Shown: positions 16,899 to 25,786, numbered from the stretch's first letter. The stretch: 64,000 bases of DNA from Halotia branconii CENA392 (GCF_029953635.1 NZ_CP124543.1:2397455-2461454); one strand, 5' to 3'. The notes: a model not told the origin generated them from the sequence alone. Numbers and translations: made by a program.

Positions 16899-17891
16899 GT
16901 GGAAAAATTAGGTGTAGCAATAACAGGAAGTGGCTCGGCTGTACCAGACACTTACTTAGATAACCAAGCGTTAACCGCATTGGTTGAGACATCAGATGAT
17001 TGGATAACCACAAGAACAGGGATTCGTCAGCGGCGTTTAGCACTTCCGGTTGAGTCTCTTAGTTCCCTGGCGAGTGCTGCTAGCCATCAGGCGATCGCAG
17101 CTGCTGGTATCAAAGCAACTGACCTGGATTTAATTTTACTAGCAACATCCACACCTGACGACTTATTTGGTAGTGCTTGTCAAGTCCAAGCGCAATTAGG
17201 AGCAACCAAAGCAGTAGCGTTTGACTTGACCGCTGCCTGCTCAGGGTTCGTATTTGGGTTAGTAACGGCTGCCCAATACATCAGAACTGGAGTTTATCAA
17301 AATGTACTGTTGATAGGGGCAGATATCCTCTCCCGTTGGGTAGATTGGCAAGACCGACGTACTTGTGTATTGTTTGGCGATGGTGCGGGAGCAGTAGTAC
17401 TGCAAGCTGACAAGAGCGATCGCTTGCTAGGATTTGCACTCAAAAGCGATGGTTCTCAAAATCATCAACTTAACCTTGCCTATACACCCTCTTGCCAAGA
17501 ACTAATTCCAGGCATACATATTACTAAAGGTACTTATCAACCTATTAGCATGAACGGCAAAGAAGTTTACCGTTTTGCTGTCCAAAAAGTACCAGAGATT
17601 ATTGATAAAGCTTTATTTCAAGCTAACCTCAAGGTTGACAAAATAGATTGGCTATTATTACATCAAGCCAATCAGCGAATTATTGAAGCTGTTGCTCAAC
17701 GCCTAAATATTCCAGAACATAAAGTTATTAGTAATCTTGCCAATTATGGCAATACCTCTGCCGCTTCTATTCCTCTAGCTTTAGATGAAGCTGTACGGCA
17801 AGGTAAAATCAAACCCAATGACATCATTGCTGCATCCGGCTTTGGTGCTGGTTTAACTTGGGGCGCGGCAATTTTTCAATGGGGAAGATAG
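16899..17891 (+). CDS. fabH: beta-ketoacyl-ACP synthase III
   Basis: 330 residues. The catalytic triad is Cys114 (TAACSGF), His254 (LLHQANQRI) and Asn284 (NYGNTSAAS), as in all KAS III enzymes. FabH joins acetyl-CoA with malonyl-ACP to begin fatty-acid synthesis. The start is GTG at 16899 with TTAGGAG just upstream; VAITGSGSAVP follows at the expected place. The neighbours plsX and fabD complete the initiation set. Confidence 0.96.
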   Translation: MEKLGVAITGSGSAVPDTYLDNQALTALVETSDDWITTRTGIRQRRLALPVESLSSLASAASHQAIAAAGIKATDLDLILLATSTPDDLFGSACQVQAQLGATKAVAFDLTAACSGFVFGLVTAAQYIRTGVYQNVLLIGADILSRWVDWQDRRTCVLFGDGAGAVVLQADKSDRLLGFALKSDGSQNHQLNLAYTPSCQELIPGIHITKGTYQPISMNGKEVYRFAVQKVPEIIDKALFQANLKVDKIDWLLLHQANQRIIEAVAQRLNIPEHKVISNLANYGNTSAASIPLALDEAVRQGKIKPNDIIAASGFGAGLTWGAAIFQWGR

Positions 17892-17895
17892 GAAT

Positions 17896-18010
17896 TTGTC
17901 AGTAGTCAGTTGTTAGTTGTTTTTTCCACTGACCACTAACCACTGACCACTGACCACACTTCGACTACGCTCAGTGCATCGCTGACCACTGACCACTGAC
18001 TACTGACTTT
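17896..18010. repeat. tandem CACTGAC heptamers and a CACTTCGACTACGCTCAGTG hairpin block
   Basis: CACTGAC/CACTAAC units are repeated through most of the fabH-fabD spacer. They are interrupted at about 17957-17978 by CACTTCGACTACGCTCAGTG, a dispersed palindromic unit also seen near 30268, 30622 and 49805. The array ends 7 bp before the fabD ATG. Confidence 0.75.
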
Positions 18011-18016
18011 TAACCA

Positions 18017-18898
18017 ATGACTAAAACTGCATGGGTGTTTCCCGGACAAGGTTCCCAAACATTGGGAATGGGAGTAGACTTATTAGATATACCAGTTGTT
18101 AAAGATAAGTTTGACCAAGCTGAAGCGATTTTAGGCTGGTCTGTCACAGAAATCTGCCAAAATGAAGAAGAAAAATTATCACAAACGCTCTATACGCAAC
18201 CTAGTCTTTATGTCGTAGAAAGCATTCTTGCCGATATCATCCGAGAACGAGGATACCAGCCAGATTTAGTTGCTGGTCATAGTTTAGGAGAATATATTGC
18301 CCTTTATATTGCAGGTGTATTTGAGTGGTCAGCAGGGTTACACCTAGTTAAGCGCCGTGCTGAACTGATGGATAGCGCCACTGGTGGAATGATGGCGGCT
18401 TTAATGAACTTTGATCGTGAACAACTAGAAACAGCCATTACTCAAATACCTGATGTAGTATTGGCAAATGACAACAGTCCAGCTCAAGTCGTTATTTCTG
18501 GCACTCCAGAGGCTGTCCAAGAAGTAATGACCCAAGTCAAAGCCAAGCGTGCTATTCCTTTAAAAACATCGGGAGCATTTCATTCACCATTTATGGCAGC
18601 TGCTGCCGCAGAGTTTCAAGATATTCTAGAATCTGTGGAATTTCAGCCTGCTATTGTGCCAGTCTTATCTAACGTAGAACCAAGTCCATCCGTTGATGCC
18701 AAAATTTTAAAACAGCGCCTGTGTAAACAAATGACTGGTTCGGTACGTTGGCGAGAAATTTCTCTACAATTATCAGCCAGTGGTATTGAGCAAGTAATAG
18801 AAATTGGTCCCGGTAATGTGTTAACTGGTTTGATTAAACGTACTACCTCTAATTTAAGTTTAAAAAACGTCCGCAATGCTGCTGAATTACCGATTTAA
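18017..18898 (+). CDS. fabD: malonyl-CoA:ACP transacylase
   Basis: 293 residues. FPGQGSQ at 8-14, the active-site GHSLGE with Ser89, and SGAFHSPFM with the catalytic His give a clear assignment. The enzyme loads malonyl groups onto acyl carrier protein for chain extension. It is the third gene of the plsX-fabH-fabD group. The ribosome binding region lies inside the heptamer array upstream, and no strong Shine-Dalgarno is seen. Confidence 0.96.
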   Translation: MTKTAWVFPGQGSQTLGMGVDLLDIPVVKDKFDQAEAILGWSVTEICQNEEEKLSQTLYTQPSLYVVESILADIIRERGYQPDLVAGHSLGEYIALYIAGVFEWSAGLHLVKRRAELMDSATGGMMAALMNFDREQLETAITQIPDVVLANDNSPAQVVISGTPEAVQEVMTQVKAKRAIPLKTSGAFHSPFMAAAAAEFQDILESVEFQPAIVPVLSNVEPSPSVDAKILKQRLCKQMTGSVRWREISLQLSASGIEQVIEIGPGNVLTGLIKRTTSNLSLKNVRNAAELPI

Positions 18899-18930
18899 TT
18901 GTTTGGATTTTTGTTCTAATGAAGTTTTCG

Positions 18931-19000
18931 GACATAGGGCATAGGGCATAGGGAATGGGGCATGGGGCATGGGGAAGAAGTTACCAATGCCCAATGCCCC
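18931..19000. repeat. tandem GGGCATA / GGGCATG heptamers after fabD
   Basis: CATAGGG and CATGGGG units (18933-18975), then CCAATGC and CCAATGC-CCC in reverse orientation (18984-19000). This is the complement of the CCCCATG family, with both orientations back to back. Confidence 0.75.
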
Positions 19001-19057
19001 AAGTGGCGGGACGGCTATCCCTCTCTACCTATGAAGGGATGAAGTTTCCCGCCGCTT
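19001..19057. terminator. inverted repeat between convergent fabD and the ScyD/E-like gene
   Basis: AAGTGGCGGGA (19001-19011) and TCCCGCCGCTT (19047-19057) pair over 11 bp with one mismatch and enclose a smaller ATCCCT/AAGGGAT stem. Its position between convergent genes fits a bidirectional terminator, although it could also be a dispersed repeat. Confidence 0.5.
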
Positions 19058-19065
19058 TCAATGAA

Positions 19066-20274
19066 TTAAGCCATCTTGACTTTACCTTTTCGCAACAAAG
19101 TAACGCTCACAGCGCCAGCAAGCGCTAAGAAGCTGAAAGTGGAAGTAGACTCAGGAACAGACTTGGGATTCTCAATTTTAATAACTTGTCCAAGTCCAGG
19201 ACGATCGCCTCGGTTTGTCACGTAAATAGCACCATCAGCACCAATCGTCAAAGCAGTAGGCGACTCTAATCCATTACCACTGAGGATGTTTGTACGAGTA
19301 CCATCAGGTGCTATTTTAATTACCGAAGCATCTAGATTACCTTTCCAGAGTGACTGATTAGCATACTGCAAAGCATACAAGTTACCCTCAGTATCAAAAG
19401 CTAAGTCGGTAATTTGGGTAAAGCCATCGGCATAGACTGTTGGTTGACCATCAGAACCAACTCGATAGATTTTTGCTTCACCTTCAGGAAAAGGAAAACC
19501 AGTTAATTGGCTAATATAGTAAGCACCATCTGAACCTTTGGCAACATTTGTAGGTACTGCTTGGATTTCAAATGGTGATGACGATGCACCAGAGGGGAAG
19601 ACTGGATTAGTTAATGTCTGCCGAGGAATTGTGGCGATCGCATTTAAATTACTTCCATCAGTACCAAAGCCCAGTAACGCATTCGCACCCGCATCAATTA
19701 CAACAACTCTATTTCCGTCTAAGAGCAAAGAAAAAGGATTGCTAATTACATCACCTTTGTCTGGATTATTTACAAGTTCATAATTAGCTAAATCAGCGAC
19801 ACTAGTCCAGGAATTTGTATTGAAATTAGCAGTGATGATTTTTCCTAAGTCAGTGTTACCTAATGTGCCACGAAATGTGGGATTTGAACCATATCCAATT
19901 GCAATATAAGGCTTGCCACTGGCATCAAATTTAATATCTTGAGGCCCGGAAGTATCAGTACCATCTGGTAACGCTAAAGAAGGAAGTCCTGTAAGTATAC
20001 GTTCTTGCGTACCATTTCCAATTTTTGTCACTGCACCAGTTGTGCCATAACATAAGGATTGGTCTTGGACACTTGGTGAAGGAACGCAAGCTCCACTTCC
20101 CCCTGTTCCTGCTTCTGTAACGTAGAGGCTGCCGTCAGGACCAAAAGTTAGTCCTCGTGCATTATCAAGACCATCGGCAATTACCGAAAACGATGCCGCC
20201 TCTGCTGCTTTCGTTCCTGTAAAAGCAGCAATACAAACACTCAAGAATGTAATTCCAAATAATTTTAGTTTCAT
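19066..20274 (-). CDS. secreted ScyD/ScyE family beta-propeller with PEP-CTERM-like tail
   Basis: 402 residues. A signal peptide (hydrophobic core up to AAEAAS at about residue 27) is followed by NHL-type propeller blades: ARGLTFGPDGSLYVTEAG, PQDIKFDASGKPYIA, ITDLAFDTEGNLYALQ and PTALTIGADGAIYVTNRG. The C-terminus, VPES then a hydrophobic stretch and LLRKGKVK, looks like a PEP-CTERM sorting signal. The family is named after ScyD and ScyE of the scytonemin cluster, but most cyanobacteria carry several copies, and no other scytonemin gene is present here. A role in the cell envelope or sheath is likely; substrate binding is unknown. Confidence 0.8.
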   Translation of the reverse strand: MKLKLFGITFLSVCIAAFTGTKAAEAASFSVIADGLDNARGLTFGPDGSLYVTEAGTGGSGACVPSPSVQDQSLCYGTTGAVTKIGNGTQERILTGLPSLALPDGTDTSGPQDIKFDASGKPYIAIGYGSNPTFRGTLGNTDLGKIITANFNTNSWTSVADLANYELVNNPDKGDVISNPFSLLLDGNRVVVIDAGANALLGFGTDGSNLNAIATIPRQTLTNPVFPSGASSSPFEIQAVPTNVAKGSDGAYYISQLTGFPFPEGEAKIYRVGSDGQPTVYADGFTQITDLAFDTEGNLYALQYANQSLWKGNLDASVIKIAPDGTRTNILSGNGLESPTALTIGADGAIYVTNRGDRPGLGQVIKIENPKSVPESTSTFSFLALAGAVSVTLLRKGKVKMA

Positions 20275-20550
20275 TACACCTGTCCAAAAATTAAATTTAA
20301 TCTTTGCAACACATGAATCGGCTGTAGGAACGTAGATATACGCCCCTTGTAGAAATGGATGTCTGATATGGAACTTTGCAAGACATCCGTTTAATGACTC
20401 TACTTTGCTTGAATCAAAAGTAAATGATGCATAAGAGTATATCTTAATGGAGGAACAAAATGGTTTATAATGCAGACATAATCAGCTTCATCGCTCTTTT
20501 TCTTTGTTAGTACTAAATTTGAGATCTATAAGGATGAGTTTAGATCAAAA
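20275..20550. other. upstream region of the ScyD/E-like gene
   Basis: No gene. A perfect 8-bp inverted repeat GGATGTCT / AGACATCC (20357-20364 and 20381-20388) lies about 85 bp before the start of the minus-strand gene and could be an operator or leader hairpin. Nothing else is recognised. Confidence 0.35.
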
Positions 20551-20686
20551 AATTGGCGTTGCTGAGTAAGAATATGAATTGATCGGGCTACGCCCCGCTT
20601 CGCTAACACGCAGAGCCGCAGGGAATAAGAGTTGAGAAGACTAAATTTTTGAATTTCATATCATAATTTAGCAACGCCAAAAAATT
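20551..20686. repeat. MITE-like element with GGCGTTGC ends
   Basis: The left end AATTGGCGTTGCTGAGTA and the right end ATTTAGCAACGCCAAA are inverted copies extending to ATATGAA / TTCATAT. The interior is GC-rich (GGGCTACGCCCCGCTTCGC) and non-coding. Total length is about 136 bp and it reaches almost to the kinase stop codon. Confidence 0.55.
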
Positions 20687-20689
20687 CGA

Positions 20690-22447
20690 CTAGCTGCACT
20701 GTTTCGCTGACGATGGCTTCACAAAATCATGTAAGTCTGCATCCCAAATACTGATGTAAATAAAATCACAGTTTTGACGCACAATTTGACCCTTGACTGA
20801 ACCTTGCGTAAAACTAAAATCTTCTCTCTGGCGCTGTTGTATCTGTTGCAGTCCTTGCTGAATTTCTGGGGTGACTTGGCCATTTAACATTCCATTTAAG
20901 GTAGCTTGCATTACCTGTGAATCTACTGTTTGGGCAAAAGCAGCCTCGGTTTGACGTAGCACTCCAGATTGGCGGTCAAACAAGTAACCTAGATCAATTT
21001 TGTTGGGAACTAACTGATAAGTGACAGCACGAGTATTGCCCCACAAACCCCTTAAATCTTTCTTTGGCTTACCGAGAACGTCTTCTACTGTGCTTCTTGA
21101 TGTGCCTGTGGAAAAGGCTGGAACGCTTTGCTTGTTTATTTTTTCTTTTTTTTTCTGTGGCGGCTGATTTTTTGGTGCTGGTTGGGGTACTGAGGTGATT
21201 GTAGGCGCGGGATCACCTGAAGTCATAGGTTTTTCGTTAGGCTGTGACGTTGTTATACCTGGGGAATTGGCATCTAATTGAGGGTTGTTGTCTGGTGAAG
21301 GGGCAGAAATGACTGGTTGCTGTGGTGATGCAGTAGGTGTAACCGCCATTGATGATGGTTGCGAATCAACAGGGGAATCAGTAGGTGCTGGAGATACTGC
21401 GGGAGTATCATCTTTAACGATAGATGTTTCAGACTGCTGTTGGCGAGTAAAGTTAGAAAGCGCTACCCCACCAATCAAACCACCTAATACCAAACCACCG
21501 ATAATCCAAATTGGTTTTTGCCGATTTTTAGCAGGAGTTATTTGAGTTGGTAGTGTTTGTGCAGTCGCAGCAGGGCTAAGGCTGATTGTCGCAGCCGTGT
21601 TAGATGGTTGTTGAGCTATATCATTAGTAAATTTTAAAGCATCAAGCATTTTATTGGCAGTGCTGTAGCGATCGCCTGCTTGGGGTTTAATGGCTTGATT
21701 AATTACCATTGCTAGATTAGGGGAAATATAAGGCGCGTCATTCTGCCAAATAATCTCGCCTGTTTGCTGGTTAGTTTGTAATTCTGCTGGATGTTTACCA
21801 GTCAGTAAATAAATTGCTGTTAAACCTAAGCTATAAATATCGCTGGCGTAGACTGGTCTTCCTATAGCTTGTTCACTAGGCATATAACCAGGCGTACCAA
21901 TCACGAGCGATCGCGTGGGATAATATGCAGAGCTGATTACTGAACGTATGGTTTCTTTGACTGCACCAAAATCAATCAAAACTGGCTTTTGATCAAAATC
22001 ACGGAGAATAATGTTATCCGGCTTGATATCGCGGTGAATAATACCTTTGCTGTGGACATAATCTAATACTGATAGCAGACTCAAGAGAATTTCACGGACA
22101 GCAGTTTCGCTTTCATAGCCTTTGGCTGCCACAATCTTTGACAGAGTTTGACCGTGAATCCATTCTTGAACCAGATAAAACTGACCATTTTCCGAAAAGT
22201 AGGCATAAAGCTGAGGAATTTGATCGCTACTGTCGCCTAGATATTCTAGAGTTGCAGCTTCCCTTTCAAACCGCTGTTGAATGATTTGGTAAGTTTGAGG
22301 ATCATCGGCTATGGGTTTGAGTTGCTTGATTACACAGCGACGACGAGAAGGCATGTGAGTATCTTCTGCTAGCAAGGTTTCACCAAACCCACCAGCACCG
22401 AGTACCTGAATAACTTGATAGCGATTGTTCAGTAGCGTTGTTGTCAT
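20690..22447 (-). CDS. membrane-anchored Ser/Thr protein kinase (PknB/SPK type)
   Basis: 585 residues. The kinase domain covers 9-275: glycine loop LGAGGFGET, Lys41, catalytic HRDIKPDN (Asp140), DFG (159-161) and GTPGYMPSEQ. Residues 313-333 (IWIIGGLVLGGLIGGVALSNF) are one transmembrane helix, followed by a Pro/Ser/Thr-rich linker and a C-terminal domain (about 440-585) with the pattern VPAFSTGTSRSTVEDVLGKP, seen on several cyanobacterial kinases. The topology suggests a cytoplasmic kinase with an outer sensor region. The gene at 23306 on the same strand has a closely related kinase domain, so the pair arose by duplication, with different C-terminal domains. Confidence 0.9.
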   Translation of the reverse strand: MTTTLLNNRYQVIQVLGAGGFGETLLAEDTHMPSRRRCVIKQLKPIADDPQTYQIIQQRFEREAATLEYLGDSSDQIPQLYAYFSENGQFYLVQEWIHGQTLSKIVAAKGYESETAVREILLSLLSVLDYVHSKGIIHRDIKPDNIILRDFDQKPVLIDFGAVKETIRSVISSAYYPTRSLVIGTPGYMPSEQAIGRPVYASDIYSLGLTAIYLLTGKHPAELQTNQQTGEIIWQNDAPYISPNLAMVINQAIKPQAGDRYSTANKMLDALKFTNDIAQQPSNTAATISLSPAATAQTLPTQITPAKNRQKPIWIIGGLVLGGLIGGVALSNFTRQQQSETSIVKDDTPAVSPAPTDSPVDSQPSSMAVTPTASPQQPVISAPSPDNNPQLDANSPGITTSQPNEKPMTSGDPAPTITSVPQPAPKNQPPQKKKEKINKQSVPAFSTGTSRSTVEDVLGKPKKDLRGLWGNTRAVTYQLVPNKIDLGYLFDRQSGVLRQTEAAFAQTVDSQVMQATLNGMLNGQVTPEIQQGLQQIQQRQREDFSFTQGSVKGQIVRQNCDFIYISIWDADLHDFVKPSSAKQCS

Positions 22448-22577
22448 GAAAATCTACAAGCGTGTGCCTTTTCCCAATGTACATCAGATACTTACTCAAA
22501 CAACGATTCTGTATTGTGCGATCGCGCTATCTTAATAGATCTGTGACTTATTTCATCTTATCCAACAATCTACATTG

Positions 22578-23189
22578 TTATCTCATAAATATTTGTTCAA
22601 CGGTCAAATTTAATTCAGGAAATGTTGGAGACTGAATTTTATCACTATCTCTAAACTGAGTCACTTGATATTCGCCATCAATCAGTTGATAAAGTGAAAA
22701 AGTAGGCTGTTTCGGATTGCCAATAAATTTTCTTGCCCCCAAGGCTGCATAATCAACCACCCAATATTCAGCAATACCCATTTCCTCATAGTCAGCAAGT
22801 TTCAAATAGTAATCATCTCGCCAGTTAGTACTAACAACTTCAACTACTAAAGGTATTGATGCACCATTTGTAAGAGTGGAAGATTTATCCCATAGAGGTT
22901 CTAAACTTAAAGCCTGATCATTGACAATCAATACATCTGGGAAATAACCTGATTCTCTTTCAGGTGGTTTAATTATTGCTTGATTGGGGATAAAGTAGGG
23001 AAGATTCAATCGGTCAAATTCTACAGATAACTTTCTTACCAAAAATCCTTTTATCTTTTCATGTTTACCTGTAGGCTGTGACATTTCCACAATTTCTCCA
23101 TTGTACAATTCGTAGCGTATTCCAGAATTTTCAGGATACCAAGTAATAAACTCATCAAAAGTAACTATTTTGGGTAAAGCTTGGGTCAT
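22578..23189 (-). CDS. Uma2 family (DUF820) putative endonuclease
   Basis: 203 residues. The PD-(D/E)XK-like core is visible: a conserved YELYNGEIVEM, FPDVLIVND with Asp, IPLVVEVVST with Glu, and DYYLKLADYEEMGIAEYWVVD. Uma2 proteins occur in very many copies in cyanobacteria and their cellular role is not known. It lies between the two kinase genes on the same strand and interrupts an otherwise tandem pair. A second Uma2 gene is at 40676-41272 and is only distantly similar. Confidence 0.85.
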   Translation of the reverse strand: MTQALPKIVTFDEFITWYPENSGIRYELYNGEIVEMSQPTGKHEKIKGFLVRKLSVEFDRLNLPYFIPNQAIIKPPERESGYFPDVLIVNDQALSLEPLWDKSSTLTNGASIPLVVEVVSTNWRDDYYLKLADYEEMGIAEYWVVDYAALGARKFIGNPKQPTFSLYQLIDGEYQVTQFRDSDKIQSPTFPELNLTVEQIFMR

Positions 23190-23225
23190 ATAGCAATCCT
23201 AAATCATTTGTAAAAACCTTTGCTT

Positions 23226-23262
23226 ATTCTTTCTCTGTGTTCTCTGCGTCTCTGCGGTTTGA
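23226..23262. repeat. CTCTGTGTTCTCTGCGTCTCTG repeat
   Basis: A C/T-rich near-repeat of CTCTGCG/CTCTGTG units just upstream of the Uma2 gene. A similar short string (TTGCGTCTTTGCGCC) occurs inside the element at 46683. It is common between cyanobacterial genes and has no clear role. Confidence 0.45.
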
Positions 23263-23305
23263 TTCTTATTTTGATTTGCCTTAATTATAGAAGCGTATTT
23301 ATTCT

Positions 23306-24796
23306 CTATTTCTTAAAATATCTCAGATTATAAGTATTTTGATATTTAGCAATATCATCAACATTTTTTTGTTCTAGTTTTGAAAGTAACTTAGCAGGAA
23401 ACTCTTTTGGTGAATATTTAGGGTTATACCAAGGTTGATTGTTAAAGTAATCTTGTAATCCAGGAGTATCAAAACGACGACCATGACGGGCAAAAATTGA
23501 GTTTCGCATTATATCCAATGTGAAACCATCTTTTCCATCTAAATCGGTATTTGTAACTCGCCTTGTAGAAAGCCAGAAATAATTATCTGATTGTGTTGAG
23601 TTATCAGTAGAAATTGGAGATTGGATAATTGGTTGGGGAGTTTCTATTACCTGAGATGGGACAGTTGGGGATGGAACTGAAGATGGGATAATCAACGGAG
23701 TCGTCACAGAAGGCGTGACAGTTGGCAACGCTATTGAAGGTGTGATATTTTGATCTGCTACAGGTTGAGAAGATTTTATTAATACCTGACTAATAATTAC
23801 AGATGCACCAATTAACCCCCCTGCAATCAAACCGCCAATGAGTAGATTATTGCGATTATGAGCTGTAACATTAGCCGGGGAATTAACCGCAATAGTTGGT
23901 GGTGTAGGTACTACAGGTGTTGGGGTGGAAGGCTGCTGAATGTAATGTGGTTGCGTGGGTGGAATGGGATTTGCTATGCTCTGCAAAGCATCAAGCATGG
24001 CTCTAGCGCTAGGGTAGCGATCGCGTGGATGATAGGCGATCGCTTTATCGATAATTCCTGCTATCATCGGGTTGACATGACTGGCATACTGTCGCCACAT
24101 AATTTCAGCAGTCTGCGGATCTGTTTCTAATTGTTGTGGCTGTTTTCCTGTAAGTAAATAAATTGCTGTTACGCCCAAACTATACAAATCACTAGAATAA
24201 ATTGGTCTACCTGCGGCTTGTTCACTCGGCATATATCCAGGTGTACCAATTACAATCGAACTGGTAGGATTTCCTTGGGAATTGACTACTGTTCCCATAG
24301 ATTCCCGCACCGCACCAAAATCAATTAATACTGATTTGCGATCGCGATCGCGCACAATAATATTGTCCGGTTTGATATCACGATGAACAATATGCTTTGA
24401 GTGGACATACTCCAAAACTGGTAACAAATTCACCAGTAATTCTGTAATTGCACTTTCACTAAATAAACCTTGCTTTTGTAGTTTTGCAGTCAGAGTATCG
24501 CCTTCAATCCACTCCTGAACTAAATAAAATTGTCCACCTGATGTAAAATAAGCATACAAGACGGGAATTTGGTCAGTAGATCCACCCAAATCTTCTAAAA
24601 TTGCGGCTTCTCGTTGAAACCGTTCTTGTACCAGTTGATAAATTTGGGGATTGTTTTGAATTGGTCTGAGTTGTTTAACTACACAACGGCGTTTAGAGGG
24701 CATATAAGTATCTTCAGCGAGAAAGGTTTCACCGAATCCCCCAGCGCCTAGTGTGCGGATAACTTGATAGCGATCATTCAGTAGCTGTGTTGTCAT
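23306..24796 (-). CDS. Ser/Thr protein kinase with C-terminal YARHG-like domain
   Basis: 496 residues. The kinase domain (9-275) has LGAGGFGET, Lys41, HRDIKPDN (Asp140) and DFG (159-161), in register with the kinase at 20690. A transmembrane helix lies at about 319-342 (LLIGGLIAGGLIGASVIISQVLI region), then a Pro/Thr/Ser-rich linker. The last 85 residues contain NSIFARHGRRF, FNNQPWYNPKYSP and LSKLEQKNVDDIAKYQ, the pattern of the YARHG extracellular domain, here with Phe for Tyr. The protein probably senses a ligand or the cell wall outside and signals to the cytoplasm. Its partner gene downstream encodes a GIY-YIG-like protein on the same strand. Confidence 0.9.
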   Translation of the reverse strand: MTTQLLNDRYQVIRTLGAGGFGETFLAEDTYMPSKRRCVVKQLRPIQNNPQIYQLVQERFQREAAILEDLGGSTDQIPVLYAYFTSGGQFYLVQEWIEGDTLTAKLQKQGLFSESAITELLVNLLPVLEYVHSKHIVHRDIKPDNIIVRDRDRKSVLIDFGAVRESMGTVVNSQGNPTSSIVIGTPGYMPSEQAAGRPIYSSDLYSLGVTAIYLLTGKQPQQLETDPQTAEIMWRQYASHVNPMIAGIIDKAIAYHPRDRYPSARAMLDALQSIANPIPPTQPHYIQQPSTPTPVVPTPPTIAVNSPANVTAHNRNNLLIGGLIAGGLIGASVIISQVLIKSSQPVADQNITPSIALPTVTPSVTTPLIIPSSVPSPTVPSQVIETPQPIIQSPISTDNSTQSDNYFWLSTRRVTNTDLDGKDGFTLDIMRNSIFARHGRRFDTPGLQDYFNNQPWYNPKYSPKEFPAKLLSKLEQKNVDDIAKYQNTYNLRYFKK

Positions 24797-24832
24797 AATC
24801 AGGTGATCAGCAATAGTTAGCCCACTATAACT

Positions 24833-25378
24833 TCACTTTAGATCTAGTAACCCTTCTTCTTTTAATTTAGGATTAAAGCGAATTTGTGTCTGTAAACCCC
24901 GCGCTTCTAGCGATGCGATAATTTCGGCTTCTACTCGTCGTGCCACATTTTTGATGATTTTGATTTGTGTTAATTCATCATTAGTTGGTTTTTGATAATT
25001 TGCTTGTTCTTCAGGTGTCATGACTTTTTTTGCATCTATCGGTTGCGTCCATGTTTCTTGGTTTTCTCCATTTCCTGAAGGGACACTACCATTTTCAGCA
25101 ATCCACGCATTCTCAATACTTTCTAAAATCGTGCGACTGGGACGCTCAATAGTTTGAACTTTTACCCAATAACATTGTTGTGGTTGACGTACCAAATGCT
25201 GTCTGAGACTGAGATAAACATCGCGAGAATATCCCACAAATTGCAAAAGTTTTGCTTGATCAAATATGGCATATACTCCTATTTTTCCTTGAAACTGTTC
25301 AGGCAATTGACCGCTATCATCAATGTAAGCAACATATTCGAGTGTTGTTAAAGCAGGAATATTCGTTTCGGTGGTCAT
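24833..25378 (-). CDS. GIY-YIG-like nuclease family protein
   Basis: 181 residues. GVYAIFDQAKLLQFVGYSRDVYLSLRQH (33-61) matches the GIY-YIG core: GVY, FVG, then Arg59 and His61 in the R..H spacing, with a later Glu in AWIAENGSVPSGN. The remaining C-terminal 75 residues are a charged helical tail. Known family members cut DNA or RNA with a metal ion; this short cyanobacterial and plastid type has no assigned function. It starts 37 bp upstream of the kinase gene in the same direction, which suggests co-transcription with it (inference). Confidence 0.7.
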   Translation of the reverse strand: MTTETNIPALTTLEYVAYIDDSGQLPEQFQGKIGVYAIFDQAKLLQFVGYSRDVYLSLRQHLVRQPQQCYWVKVQTIERPSRTILESIENAWIAENGSVPSGNGENQETWTQPIDAKKVMTPEEQANYQKPTNDELTQIKIIKNVARRVEAEIIASLEARGLQTQIRFNPKLKEEGLLDLK

Positions 25379-25462
25379 AGATAAAATCTAAAAATTGCTA
25401 TTTACCAAGTACATGATTTCAACAGTTCGTATTAAACCTCTGCGTTGAAAAAGATTACTTTT

Positions 25463-25786
25463 TTAACTAACTTTTCTAAAAATTGTGCAAAGGCGACTGG
25501 GTCTGAAAATCTTCGCACTAAACATAAAATTTGGCGGGACGTTGATGATAGCGTACTGATCAGATTTATGATATTTTTCAAATTCTGCTGGCATTCCCTT
25601 GGGAGTAGTTAAGCTATAGGGAACTGGCTGAAAAAGTAGTTCGGTAAATTCTACTTTTTCACACTGCAACTGCTGACAAATTTGCTGGAGAAAAGATTCT
25701 CCTGTTAATAATTGAAATAGAATTGTTTGAGCTTGGGGTTCTAAAGTAAAACTACTATCAAAATTTTGGACAATTTTCAGAGGCAT
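25463..25786 (-). CDS. small conserved-looking protein, probably frameshifted near its 3' end
   Basis: 107 residues in the open frame, not recognised. The N-terminal 80 residues (FTLEPQAQTILFQLLTGESFLQQICQQL) look like an ordinary helical protein. After the codons for NVPP the frame gives a poor, Arg/Phe-rich tail ending at 25463. The next frame instead reads RRFSDPVAFAQFLEKLVKK and ends at 25432, which looks like natural protein. One extra A in the run CCAAATTTT would explain the change. It lies between the rpoC2 gene and the GIY-YIG gene. It may be a recent pseudogene or contain a sequencing error. Confidence 0.55.
   Translation of the reverse strand: MPLKIVQNFDSSFTLEPQAQTILFQLLTGESFLQQICQQLQCEKVEFTELLFQPVPYSLTTPKGMPAEFEKYHKSDQYAIINVPPNFMFSAKIFRPSRLCTIFRKVS

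Noticed and set aside
19066..20274. Assignment of the propeller as scyD or scyE of a scytonemin cluster
   Set aside because: No other scytonemin gene is nearby, and the family has many members outside such clusters.
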